Assembly (NCBI GenBank): GCA_025266875.1
Contig: JALLLT010000039.1
Coordinates: forward strand, 186,001 to 250,000
Source of the DNA: Fennellomyces sp. T-0311
Lineage: Eukaryota > Mucoromycota > Mucoromycetes > Mucorales > Lichtheimiaceae
Reading direction: 5' to 3'
DNA: 64,000 nt
A program made the translations under genes and the position numbers. The notes beneath the pieces were generated by a model. The model did not search any database. It was given only the letters and a program-made list of their open reading frames with translations, and had not been told where the DNA came from. Of this stretch, positions 12,293 through 22,300 are shown piece by piece. Each line of letters opens with the position of its first letter. Position 1 is the first letter of the stretch.

Positions 12293-13315
12293 CTAAGCAA
12301 GGAAGGCGCCAGCAACGATGGCAGGAACAGCCATCATGATAGCAGCGAACTTGACGCTAACAGCAGAGTTTTCTTCATCTTCATCCTCTTCCTGAGCTTC
12401 GGGAGTGGTGGTAGCAGCGGAGGTCTCCTTGGCATCATCATCCTTCTTGTCAGCATCCTTCTCGGCGTCCTTGTCGTCATCCTTCTTGTCGTCATCCTTC
12501 TTCTCATCTTGCTTGTCGTCTTCCTTGTCATCCTTGGCAGCAGGGCTAGATTCAGAGGACTTGGTTTCTTCGGTCTTGGTGGCAGCAGGAGCAGTGGTAG
12601 TGGTAGTGGTGGTCTCTTCCTTGTCTTCAGCGGGAGTACCACTAGTAACCTGGAAAGCAGCAGAGAAGGCCTGGGCGCTATATAACGAAATGAGTTGATC
12701 TGCCTGGAACTAGGAATTCGAATCGAGAAAACGTACTTTCTGCCCTTGTCGCTCACGTAGTCAATGCGAAGACCATAGCGGCCCTTGGTATCAGAATCAG
12801 CGGGAATCTATATATTGAATAGAAATGACGGATGGTAAGTACGAGCAGGAATGCTGATGGCACGGTTACACCCTCTCAGTCCAATGGACCAAAATGGTGA
12901 TCATGCCACGAGGGTTTCCATTCTAGGAAATACTAACCGTAAAGTCAACACCACCATCGGCGCCGTTAGCCTTGACAGAGTAGCCGGTGGGAAGCATGTT
13001 CTCGCGACCGCTGCCTTCGATCAAGTAAACAGTAACTTCTTCGTCCTTGCCGTTAAGCCATTCTGTAAAATTGCAATTAATATAAACGTATTTAAGCTCG
13101 CATTTTGTTTTCGATTCTTACGAACACGAATCCTAGCAAAAAAGAAGCATAGTTAGTAATGCTGCACAAGTGGCTCAATTGAATATCACATACTCCTTGC
13201 CAGCTTCAACGGGCTCTCCGGGAACAGGATTGATGAGATAGTAGGGCTGGTGCTGGGCAGCAACCATGAGGGCTGCGAAAACGGCGAAAATGAGAGCGGA
13301 AAGGGTGGCCTTCAT
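12293..13315 (-). CDS. Kre9/Knh1-type GPI-anchored cell-wall protein, 237 aa
   Basis: Five exons: 13315-13194, 13132-13122 (an 11-nt micro-exon), 13062-12938, 12807-12737 and 12677-12293. A signal peptide (MKATLSALIFAVFAALMVAA) is followed by a domain of the Kre9/Knh1 N-terminal type: INPVPGEPVEAGKE, then EIRVQWLNG, VTVYLIEGSG and GRYGLRIDYVS, at about residues 22-135. A Thr-run linker, a strongly acidic/basic Asp-Lys-Glu tract and a hydrophobic C-terminus (VKFAAIMMAVPAIVAGAFLA) follow, the pattern of a GPI attachment signal. Small Ser/Thr-rich GPI proteins of this class are associated with beta-glucan and wall assembly; the specific role is unknown. It converges on MED20 with about 100 bp between stops. 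Confidence 0.85.
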
Positions 13316-13401
13316 ATTGGGGCAGTTAGAATGAAAGGAGTGGGTGAGGGATCAGGTGAGTTGTATGTGAGGATAGACGTGAATGATCAAGTTGGGCCAC
13401 C

Positions 13402-13409
13402 TTATATAC
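13402..13409 (-). promoter_or_regulatory. TATA box of the GPI-protein gene
   Basis: The minus strand reads TATATAAG about 87 bp upstream of the start codon at 13315. Assigned from motif and position. Confidence 0.5.
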
Positions 13410-14300
13410 ACATTGCGAACGGTGGCGAATCCACAGCGCAATTTACCGTCCGCTTTCCGCCTTTTCTGTTTATCTTATTCTCTCCCGCTATACAAGGCAT
13501 ATATGGGCAACTCCCCCGGAATTCTGAGTGGGTTGTTTGTGTAGCGTGTCGGATTAAACTATATGTATTGCTGGTGTATCGTGAATCCGAGATTGCAGTT
13601 TGTCCCAAAAGGTAGATCATTTTTTTTTCTGCTCTGCATACACGCCATGACGGATTTGACAACCCAATTTGTCGCCTTAGCAACTCGCTTTATTAGTGGC
13701 AAAGGCGCAGTTGGAATTGCAATACCCGGGACACGATGAATAAGCTTGTTGGCCAATGCATCTTCATAGTCAAAAGTTTGTCACGCGGCACCACGAGAAA
13801 GTAAATATTCTGCTCGTTCCTGACATGATAGATGAAATGAAAAGCAATGAGTGCTTGTGCGACGCACTTTACTAAAAAAGAAATAGCCATAAGAATCGGA
13901 TAATCGCCAGATGCATGAGGAGGCATTTATTTTCCATGAGCTCATCAACTTTTACATATGATTCCATGCCTTCGATCCAATTCACAAAGTTAACTTTGGC
14001 GGAGCCTGTTGTTACCGCGACAATAAAGTGTTACAAAAAAGGCATTGCACGTTTTTTTTTTTTTGCTTCAAGGTTGTCCGATGCGATGGAAAAAAGAAAG
14101 TTGGCCGAAGATCTCCCGCTTTTGTTAAATGGATCGAGAAGGGGGTGGGTGCATAACAGCGCTATAGCCCAAGCCCAAGCTGGACCCTTCGATCCGATCG
14201 ATGTGTCTGTTTGAAACATTCGTGACAGCACTGGAAAAGCACCAGAGCATCGTTCTTATTTTATCTTTTTTCCTTCTTTCCTTACAAAAACGTCTTTATT
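13410..14300. other. Divergent intergenic region, no gene seen
   Basis: Lies between the divergent GPI-protein (-) and F-box/WD40 (+) genes. Frames of 60-120 codons overlap each other on both strands without domains. Confidence 0.45.
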
Positions 14301-16089
14301 TTGAACCGATTCATGACAGAAGCTGGCAGAAAACGGAAATGGCAGACAGTCGATCATTCGTCACTTCCGAAACGCTTTCATAATGATTACCGAATCGACT
14401 TTACGCAAACTCTCTTGTCCAATGAGTTGGTGTTGCATATATTCAGTTTCTTATCAGCAAGTGATCTTGCCCGCTGTTCCAAGGTCAGCAGCCATTGGTG
14501 TCGATTAGCAAGCGATGAACTGGTAATTTAGTAAAAGGCATTGAAGCGATCGTGGTCCCTGATTTGATGATAGCTATGGAAACCCCTGTTTCTACGACGA
14601 TTTCGAAATCCTTTGTTGTTAGACGTAAAAGGTCATCCAAAGTTACTTAAACAATGGCATGAATGGTCGTCTCGTCTTGGCAACAGACGATCGAGATCCG
14701 GATGGAAGAGCCTGTACAAAACAAATCACAATTGGCGAATAGGTTAGTATAAATCTCCATGGCAAAGACGTTTCTTTTTTCTAACAGCTGTGTTTAGGCA
14801 ATTGTCGGATGACGTGCGTTGAAGTAGACGGACAGCATGAAAAGCCAAGTTCAGCGGAAAACAGTTCCTGCGTCCAGTTTGCGCGCGACACTCTTTATGT
14901 TGCATACACAGCAGTCCCGTTGATCGAGGTTTGGCGAATAAGGAGTGATGGGGCCCCTTTCTTGTTGAGTCGATTGCAGACGGTGACTGACATGCAGCAC
15001 ATTACCTGTTTGAAGCTGGACACGTCGGGAGCTGTCCATCGGCTGGTTGTTGGGTACGATCGAGGCGGGCTGTCTGTGTGGGAGTGTGCCACCAGCGATG
15101 AGGACGGATTTTCAGCTGCGGAGGTTGCAGTTTATACCCCCAAGGTGATGCGGGTGGGACGCATTGTCTCCATCGGAGTCTGCTACCCTATGGTTTTGAC
15201 ATGTTCCTCCGACATGCGTCTGTCCGCGTTTTGTATCGAGCCAACGGACCATGCCGCCAATGCCCGGCTCCTGTATGAATTGCAGAGCCATATCCGGTGG
15301 CACCCCATCTCCGTGGACCTTGATCGCTGCGATGATCAAAGCGATCGCTGGCGAGCCATGATCTGTTTCGGGATGCCAGTGGGACTCAACGCGTCCTCAG
15401 TGGGCGTCCAGGTAAGTTGCATTGCTATTTGGAAAACAAACAAGCGTAACCTCTTTTGGATCGCGCAGGAAGTGATACTGTCGTCCGAAACGTTCGTGTC
15501 ATCGAGGCACTGTGCTGCACTGGGTCCAGAAGACATGTTTTTCGCACCCACGAGTCCTGGTCGCACAAGACCGGACAATCTCCAACCGATCACCGGCATC
15601 AGTTACTCGGAGCCGTATCTCGTCACCTCCCATCCCAATAACACCATCAAGCAATACCATGTGCTCTTCTCCAAAGACAAGATGGAGCTGTGCTATGTCC
15701 AGACACTGTACGGCCACACATCTAAAGTGTGTGCGCTTTCCCTCGATGCCTCCATTGGACGGTTGGTGAGCGGCGATCGCTTTGGCCTTAAAGTGTGGGA
15801 CATCTCGTGCAGCGGCAAATCGAACGTGAGGCACGACAAGCCAGAGCACCACAGCGAGAGTCATGTAAAGTACTATGACCGCCGACACATAGCCGGCACG
15901 GAGTATATTGTATCCATCAACGGCACGACGGGACAGCGTGCGACGAGCGGCAGCGTGCCGTTCAGAGACATGGAGTGGCTGCAGTTCGACAGCGACAAGA
16001 TCGTTGCGGTTGTGCGAGACGAGGATGCCAAGGCAATCACACGTGAGAAAGTGTCTGTTCGCATATGGTCGTTTGCTGAAGGAGCCTGA
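14301..16089 (+). CDS. F-box/WD40-repeat protein, about 541 aa
   Basis: Four exons: 14301-14522, 14574-14742, 14798-15411 and 15469-16089. An F-box occupies about residues 38-75 (LLSNELVLHIFSFLSASDLA, then CSKVSSHWCRLASDELLWKP). The linker motif KSLYKTNHNWRIGNCR, common between F-box and propeller, follows. WD-like repeats continue to the C-terminus, best seen as HTSKVCALSLDASIGRLVSG followed by LKVWDI. Such proteins are substrate adaptors of SCF ubiquitin ligases, with the F-box binding Skp1 and the propeller binding the substrate; the substrate is not predictable. The 57-nt intron 15412-15468 is stop-free and a multiple of three, but splicing gives VGVQEVILSSETF, which fits related proteins better. 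An in-frame ATG at 14313 is an alternative start. Confidence 0.82.
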
Positions 16090-16212
16090 TATCTATTACT
16101 ATACACACTCTAATACACAGTTGCCATGTAACGTGGCCTAAACATTCTGAATTTCTCTGTCCGACTAGGTTGTGCGTTTCTTTTGAATTGTCTTTAGATC
16201 CACTTTCACAGA

Positions 16213-17272
16213 ATGAACTTTACCTCGCTTCCTGTACAATACACCACCAATGACCCGGAGAAACGGAGATGGGACGAGCTAGGCGATACGTACTCGGCTC
16301 AGACAGCTAAATCATTTCGTACGGATTGACTGCTTGCCAGCAGGTGCAGGCTTTCAATTATGCTGACAGCCTGTTTTAATTTCTTCTGTAGACAAGGATG
16401 GCTCTGAAGACAGTGTCAACAACAGCGAAGGTATGCCCGAGATCAGTCCATTGCCCAAAGTAAAGCGTGCGCTAAAAACGTTGATTGACAGAGGATTCAA
16501 TAATGGGACGATTTGGGGTAGCTGACAAATCGGATGTTGGGCAGGTAATTCTCGTCTCTCCCATGTTGACGTCAAACCAGGGAAAACTTAGATACCTACT
16601 TTTTTCTCTTTTCAGCGTCAACGACGTAAGGAACAAAACCGTGCAGCGCAGAGAGCATTTCGTGAACGCAAGGAACGATACGTGAAAGAGTTGGAGGATA
16701 AGATCCAAGGGCTCCAAAAGTCGCATGCGGAAGACACACAGCGGCTCCAACAGGAAAACAACGAGCTACGAGAGACACTCAAACGGATGGAATCCGAGAT
16801 GTACACCCTTAAGGGTGCTGCGATGGCCTTTGAGGTTTCAATGAACAAGTTGCGCGAGGCTGGTATTGAGGTACCGCCGATCTGCGAACTCACGCCACCG
16901 TCGTCCGAGCGACTGTCAACCGCGTCTTCGGCTTGCGATATACTGTCACCCACCATGTCTCACGAGATCCATCATCAGTCGCATAGGAGTAATAGCATTT
17001 GCGATGAAGAAATGCGAGAACACGAGGAGTTTGCAAGTACCAACGATCGCTTCGAGCATAAACCGGATCCCATCACATTCACGGATGCCGTGCTGATCCC
17101 TTGCGCAGAGGTCTGGGATCGCTTGCACTCGCACGAGCGGATAGATGAACTCGACCTGGCCAAACTGTGTTCCGAGGTCAAGAAGAGGGCAAAATGCTCT
17201 GGATCCGGGCCGGTAATTGAAGAACGGGAACTGATGCTGATAGTGAACCAGCAGCTGGGGGAGGGAGCATAG
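16213..17272 (+). CDS. AP-1/Yap-type bZIP transcription factor, 284 aa
   Basis: Four exons: 16213-16318, 16392-16430, 16492-16544 and 16616-17272. The basic region RRKEQNRAAQRAFRERKER (about residues 69-87), with the fungal Yap/Pap1-type NRAAQRAFRERKE core, leads into a leucine zipper of about five heptads (ELEDKIQGL...ETLKRM). The C-terminus has the Pap1/Yap-like block IPCAEVWDRLHSHE and then SEVKKRAKCSGSGP. Yap1/Pap1 relatives use cysteines in such regions for redox-regulated nuclear export, so a stress-response role is plausible but inferred. The gene starts 123 bp after the F-box/WD40 stop codon on the same strand, so its promoter is very short or overlaps the upstream gene. Intron 2 (16431-16491) also reads open into the next exon in another frame, which allows alternative splicing. 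Confidence 0.87.
16567..16574. promoter_or_regulatory. CRE/ATF-type palindrome TGACGTCA in the bZIP gene
   Basis: A perfect 8-bp CRE sits in the third intron of the bZIP gene, 41-48 bp before the exon that encodes the basic region. bZIP factors bind such sites. Autoregulation is only a suggestion. Confidence 0.35.
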
Positions 17273-18083
17273 CCTCGCTCTTCGTTTGCCGCACCTCCTT
17301 CTTTTTTGTCATCTTCTACTCCTAAAACCTGTCATCGAGAAGGATTGTTTCTCATTCTCATCCATCTGCCCACCTGTCATTTTCTCTCTCTCTCTTTCTA
17401 TCTGTCATCGTTGTGTTCTATATCTAGTTTTTTTTTTCCATAGGCTGTCAATTACCAAAGCATATATTATCGTTCGGAATAAACCATTAAATGGAAGGCT
17501 GTGCGATGAACATCACTTGTTTGCGGTTACATAACAGCGCAGCAAGGCGAGGGGCGTTAGCATGTGCAGACTAGGGCATTAAAGTAATAGAACCCTTGCC
17601 ACCCACGAATCAAGAATTTTTCGGGAACATAGTTTTAGCCTGGTCTTTCTATGGGATCAAGAAACTTGCAGTTGTCGCAATAAAAAAAGAAGACGCAGTA
17701 ACTCAATCTGGGATGTTTTGCTTTGCCCAGGCCTTTTGCCTGCAGTTTACTACATAAGTCATACATTAGCTGCAGCGTAACACAGATTCGCATGATTGGC
17801 TATGCTGAATGTCCCACAGCATTGTGAGTAACAAATGTTCGGTGTAGATACACAATTAGAAACGAGGGTTCCGCATATCATCGATCAAACACGGCCTCCT
17901 TCTAAACTCTTTTTTTCATGCATATCCTCTCTCCTCCAACATTTTCCCCTTCTTTCAGCCCACTAACATTGTTACTGTATTCTTGAACTCCACAACTTTC
18001 TAGCGCCCCTTAAATCTACTAGACCATTTATAAGGAAAGGCAACGATCTTGTTTTCTAGCCTTAACTCTCTTTTTGTATCATT
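17273..18083. other. 3' UTR and promoter spacer
   Basis: Pyrimidine-rich 3' flank of the bZIP gene followed by the upstream region of the Ser-rich gene. No domain-bearing frame. Confidence 0.5.
18028..18035 (+). promoter_or_regulatory. TATA box of the Ser-rich protein gene
   Basis: TTATAAGG lies about 50 bp upstream of the ATG at 18084. Assigned from motif and position. Confidence 0.45.
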
Positions 18084-19073
18084 ATGAACTATCAGCAACA
18101 GCATACTTATTGGCAGTCTTATGGATCGCCCTCGCCCAATTCCTATCGAAAAAATCAACAATCTCAACGTCCCGTCTCGATGGTCCATATCCTTCCTCAG
18201 CAACAACAATACTATTATAACAACTACTCTCCTCCCCAGGCCCAGCAGCCTGTATATCAGTACTATTACGGAATACCTGTAGTTGCACAGCAGTCCCAGT
18301 ACGTACCCTTGCCTAGAAATGATCATCATCGTCGACGGTCCATGGAAGAGATATCGAGGAGGAAGAAGTCCTCCGCACCCCATCGCATATCATCGATGGA
18401 TAACTTACCCTCGCATCGCACTGTAAATACCGTTTCATCCCCACCTTCTTTGCATCATGGCCAATCGGTAGATGCTTTCCCGAGAGCACTTTCTCGTCAT
18501 AGCATAGCAAGTCTGCCCTCCCCAAGAAGTCCTCCTGGTTATTCTCGCACAAGCAACGCGTTGCCACGTAGTCCAACTTCCATGACAGACCAACAACGAC
18601 CTGTCTCCGCTGGCATGCCACGAGGTCGCCTCAGTTCCGATAGTTTGAGAAGTCGTACAAACGACGGACTTGCTAGACGAGCGGTCCGAATGGCTTCTAT
18701 TGCCGAAGATGAAGAGCGACGTTCATCCCTGGAGGATGAAGTTCCGTTGGCTATGCTCACTAACAGAAGACACAAATCAGCTCCGCCAGTGAGGAAATAC
18801 CAAAGTTTTCAAATGAACAGTCGCTGCAATAGCACAAGCACAAACAATAGTAGCCGTCCTTCGTTTACTAGCAAGTCGAGCAGTAGTGGTGAAAGTAGTG
18901 TTACATCAAACTGCAGCAGCATTCATCACAACAGCAAATATCTATCTCCGCCACCAACACCATCATCCGCATCTACTTTACCGCCACAGCGGCGTCGTTC
19001 CATGGCCAAGCGGCTGTTCTCATCAATGCACCGTCTTTCAAAAGCCGTTATATCCCCTGCAAATTCAAAATAA
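18084..19073 (+). CDS. Uncharacterised Ser/Pro/Gln-rich protein, 329 aa, single exon
   Basis: An uninterrupted frame with no family I recognise. Residues 1-75 are Gln/Tyr/Pro-rich (QQQQYYYNNYSPPQAQQP). The middle and C-terminus are Ser-rich with many basic-directed phosphorylation-like sites: RRRSMEE, RRSSLED, RRHKSAPP and RRRSMAK. A conserved-looking acidic block (IAEDEERRSSLEDEVPLAML) sits near residue 215, and the C-terminus is a short basic amphipathic segment (MAKRLFSSMHRLSKAVI). The protein is probably largely disordered and a candidate PKA/AGC-kinase target; this is inference from motifs. Codon usage resembles its neighbours and a TATA box lies 50 bp upstream, so a real gene is likely. 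Confidence 0.7.
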   Translation: MNYQQQHTYWQSYGSPSPNSYRKNQQSQRPVSMVHILPQQQQYYYNNYSPPQAQQPVYQYYYGIPVVAQQSQYVPLPRNDHHRRRSMEEISRRKKSSAPHRISSMDNLPSHRTVNTVSSPPSLHHGQSVDAFPRALSRHSIASLPSPRSPPGYSRTSNALPRSPTSMTDQQRPVSAGMPRGRLSSDSLRSRTNDGLARRAVRMASIAEDEERRSSLEDEVPLAMLTNRRHKSAPPVRKYQSFQMNSRCNSTSTNNSSRPSFTSKSSSSGESSVTSNCSSIHHNSKYLSPPPTPSSASTLPPQRRRSMAKRLFSSMHRLSKAVISPANSK

Positions 19074-19312
19074 TGCATGGAATGCTCGCCTCTTTCTATT
19101 TGAAATGGCATCATCTATAGATAAATGAAAAGCGGGAAAAAGCCGCACGCATGTAATCTCTCAGTCTTTTTTTACCTTCCATTTCCATATTTAATGATTT
19201 TAACTTTATTCAAATAAAGTTCTGAAAAACTTTATACAGAAAGGGATGCATTTGTAAAGAAAATAGGGATATGATAACAGTATTACTATAATAAAATGGC
19301 GCCAGGTGCCTT

Positions 19313-20818
19313 TTAGATGTCCTTTACATCTTCCAAATCTTGTGCTTCGCGCTGCATTTCCATCTGCTCGCGTTGTCTTGTCTTTGGAAGCAGGTAGAAT
19401 TCCTCGCACTTTTCAAACACTCGCCCGTTACCCTGAAAGATTCGTTAGCTACCATTTTTCCTTAAAGACGATATTTGCTTACTCTTGGCGGGATGGGTAT
19501 CGGATACAGAATGGTGTACCAAGGGCTAAACGGGGTCAGATGATGCGATAGTTCAAACAAACATGCTTCACTTACAATTCATTGCACACATTGAAAAACC
19601 GACGAGCATTCTCCTTTACTCCAAAGTTATACATGTTGATGAAAACCTAAAACACCCCAAGTGAGTCTTCACAATAAACGCCCCCTTTTTTGTAAAGGCA
19701 CAGTTACCTCTCCCTGTCGCTTTGCCTGTTTCTTATCGTAGTGGTTGTTGTAAAACTCAACCGTCGTCTGTGCAGTAAGGATCTATATACCCAAAATGAG
19801 CCAGACACAACTATTTTTTTCAATCTAGCCCTTTACCAGATAGTAGTGCCACAGACACAGCGCGCCTATTGATCCGATTTAGCTCAGTTGCCCATTGTTA
19901 TACTAAAAGAGTTAATACCTATTGCTATTCCCATGCAGATCGCAAGGATCATCGAGAAAGCCATCAGGGGGCGGGGAAAATAGTATGGCCACTGATTAGA
20001 TAGCGCGTGAGTTACAGAAATTTGGGATAACTGAGGATGCATCCTTTTACCTCACTAAAGACCAAATCCAACGAGACAATGAAGGGACGCCATCCGAATG
20101 TGACAAAGTAGGCCGCCGACAAAGTCAAATAGGTCATGAACAAAACAAAGTATCGATGATTGTGGTGGCCAACGCAATTGTGGATCCATGGGCCTGCAAC
20201 CATTAAGCGACTCCACAGAGATCAATTGGATAGAAAACTTACAGTGGTGGTCAAAGCGCATGATGCATTGGTTACATACGCTACAATGATGTGCTCGTTC
20301 TGGCTTTGGCAGATGGCCTTTAAACAAAAAATGTTAATTAGTAGGCAACGACCGGGATCTGCAGCATTACATTTCTTGCAAGTCTTTGGACAGTCCGAAT
20401 ACTCTTCCATTTCCAGAAGTACTTGACGGATATTGCCATCGTTCTGTGTGTGTGTTATTTTTGTACTTTAGTTCTCGAACAGTAAACCCCGTGAAACATG
20501 GTACAGTAATACCTCTGGCATTGTAGATCCTGACGCTTCGGGTTGATTCAGATCCTGTGCACAGATTTCGGACATGCTGCCCGGGTGCGTCTTTATAGCC
20601 ATGTAGTAATGGAAATGAATGCAGTAAACCATGTAGATTGTGAAAATGAAGATCAGAATAATAAACACTTTGCCCCAAAATGAGGCTTCGGATAAATTGT
20701 GGGAGTATGGAAACACAACGAGGTAGTATGCCAATGTACACATGTCTATGAGGAGCACCGCAATAACGATGAAGATTGGTCCGGCCTTGTCAATGGCCCG
20801 ATCAATGAGTTGCACCAT
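19313..20818 (-). CDS. DHHC-type protein S-palmitoyltransferase, 341 aa
   Basis: Ten exons: 20818-20513, 20443-20353, 20317-20243, 20193-20051, 19991-19919, 19865-19837, 19782-19708, 19646-19576, 19525-19483 and 19432-19313, totalling 1026 nt. Two N-terminal membrane segments ([20 protein letters not shown] and [14 protein letters not shown]) precede the cysteine-rich domain: [23 protein letters not shown], then DHHC with the active Cys, and [15 protein letters not shown]. Two more membrane segments follow, then the conserved TTVEFYNN (TTxE) and a Pfa3-like tail ([18 protein letters not shown]). The enzyme attaches palmitate to cytosolic cysteines at endomembranes; the subfamily and substrates are not certain. 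The DHHC Cys codon itself is split by an intron. It converges on the Ser-rich gene and diverges from the MAG-like gene. Confidence 0.9.
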
Positions 20819-21182
20819 GGGGATGAACGGAAAAGAGGCTGTAGGCTTTTTTCAGTGTCCGGTTTGATTAGGTGAAATCATGCGGCAAAAGCCAAGAACG
20901 CTAATTTTGGATCCAAGAGGTTCTTTTTTTCACACCAATCAACTAAACAGGCTCGATTCTATTCAGCAAGCTATGTAGAGTGTTTTACCATGTGGGAAAT
21001 GTAAATGTCGATCAGCTCAAACGGCGATGAATTATATCACATACTGCTAAAGGGTTAGCACAATCACCGAGAGTATTTTTAGCCATCAACGGCCTCGCCA
21101 ATGTCCGATACGGTTATAAACGTCAGTCTGGCCAGCTAGTTCCATTAGATCCAAAACCCTTCTCCTTTCCTTTTCATCCATC
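20819..21182. promoter_or_regulatory. Bidirectional promoter region, with a TATA box at 21115-21120
   Basis: Separates the divergent DHHC (-) and secreted-glycoprotein (+) genes. TATAAA at 21115-21120 lies 63 bp upstream of the ATG at 21183. No frame of note. Confidence 0.45.
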
Positions 21183-22217
21183 ATGCACCTATCACTCCTT
21201 GCGCTGACACTCTTCGCAGGAAGAGCAGTCTCGGCTATTCCTCTTTTACAAGCGCGCGATGTTCAAAGTGCCACAACCGCAGCCAATAGTACAGAGATAG
21301 CCATCCACAGTGGTGACGATTTTTGTCTGTTTTTGCCGCCTCAACCGGGACTAGAAGTAGCACCATACGAAGACATAGGAAAACCCTTCTGTAGCAAACA
21401 GGATGGTGTTCCTGGAGCAGAAGCATTTCCCGAAGGTATAGTTATTGTAAACAGTACCAATCCTTTTTTTTGTAAGTATTCTCACAAGTTCCGTAGGCTT
21501 TATTACCGTAGCGCATTATGAAAAATCCGAGACATACGAGCAAGTTACTGGCTACTTTGACCGAACAAAGTATGGGCTTTTGGAAGACGACGGTGGCGGT
21601 CAATACGACAACCACGGAAACGGGAAACCGATGGGTGCAAGCTGTACTGGCTATTCATTCTTTGTCAGTATGATCGAGCCCAGTGATAATCGTTTCTGCA
21701 TCCGCTGCTGCCAGAATACCGTACGTTTGCACTAAAAAAAGTACCTAATATGGACAAAAACTAATAAGACGCTGAAAATTTTAATTAGGCTGACTGTCCT
21801 ACTGGACGATCAGAATACGGGTGTCTTCGTATTATTCCCGGGGACTATTCTCAGGGCGACAATAGCACTGCACAAGACAGTCTACCATCAGGACAACAAG
21901 ATGATAGGACAGTCTCGGCACATAGCAACGGTGACACAGATTGGGAAATTCCTCCTGTAGAACGATCGTTCGACGCCATTGCCTCGGTGATTAAAGTGAT
22001 ACAAACAGAATTGGATAACGGTACACCACTGGACGAGATTCAGACCTACTGGACCCATTTTTTGAATAAGCTTGGCGACCAGTTCCCCGACGATTCGCAT
22101 ATTGGGAAATTACAAGATATCACTAGCGATTTCAACACGAAAGAGGACTGGGAGGAGCTTGTCAAAGTTTTTGGTAATAGTGATGCGAGTCAACATCAAG
22201 ATCAAGCGTCATGGTGA
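21183..22217 (+). CDS. Secreted cysteine-rich glycoprotein, macrophage-activating-glycoprotein-like, 301 aa
   Basis: Three exons: 21183-21435, 21497-21720 and 21789-22217. A signal peptide (MHLSLLALTLFAGRAVSA) is followed by a domain with the order DDFCLFLPPQPG, ED-x-x-x-x-FC, FPEGFITVAHY, QVTGYFDRTKYGL, GGQYDNHG, GASCTGYSFFV and FCIRCCQ, then DCPTGRSEYGC. This layout matches fungal proteins annotated as macrophage-activating glycoproteins; the name is historical and the function unknown. Residues after about 185 form an acidic, low-complexity tail with a helical-looking end. Homology fixed the first intron at 21436-21496, because a nearer GTAAGT would leave only a 25-nt intron. No GPI signal is evident, so the product is probably secreted. 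Confidence 0.75.
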
Positions 22218-22257
22218 TATTTATAATCTATCATTTTGCTATTCATAGTGCCTTTAA

Positions 22258-22275
22258 TATAATAATAATAATAAA
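22258..22275. repeat. (TAA)n microsatellite between convergent stop codons
   Basis: TAATAATAATAATAA-type run in the 83-bp gap between the MAG-like (+) and GH5 (-) genes. It may serve as shared polyadenylation sequence. Confidence 0.6.
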
Positions 22276-22300
22276 AATGTAGTACTGAAAAAAACAAAGT

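Noticed and set aside
12405..12698. Ser-rich frame opposite the GPI-protein gene
   Set aside because: It is the complement of the Asp/Lys/Glu-repeat coding sequence; the minus-strand gene has a signal peptide, conserved domain and GPI signal.
21436..21496. 25-nt intron starting at GTAAGT near 21472 in the MAG-like gene
   Set aside because: Too short; using the GT at 21436 gives a 61-nt intron and the conserved FPEGFITVAHY.
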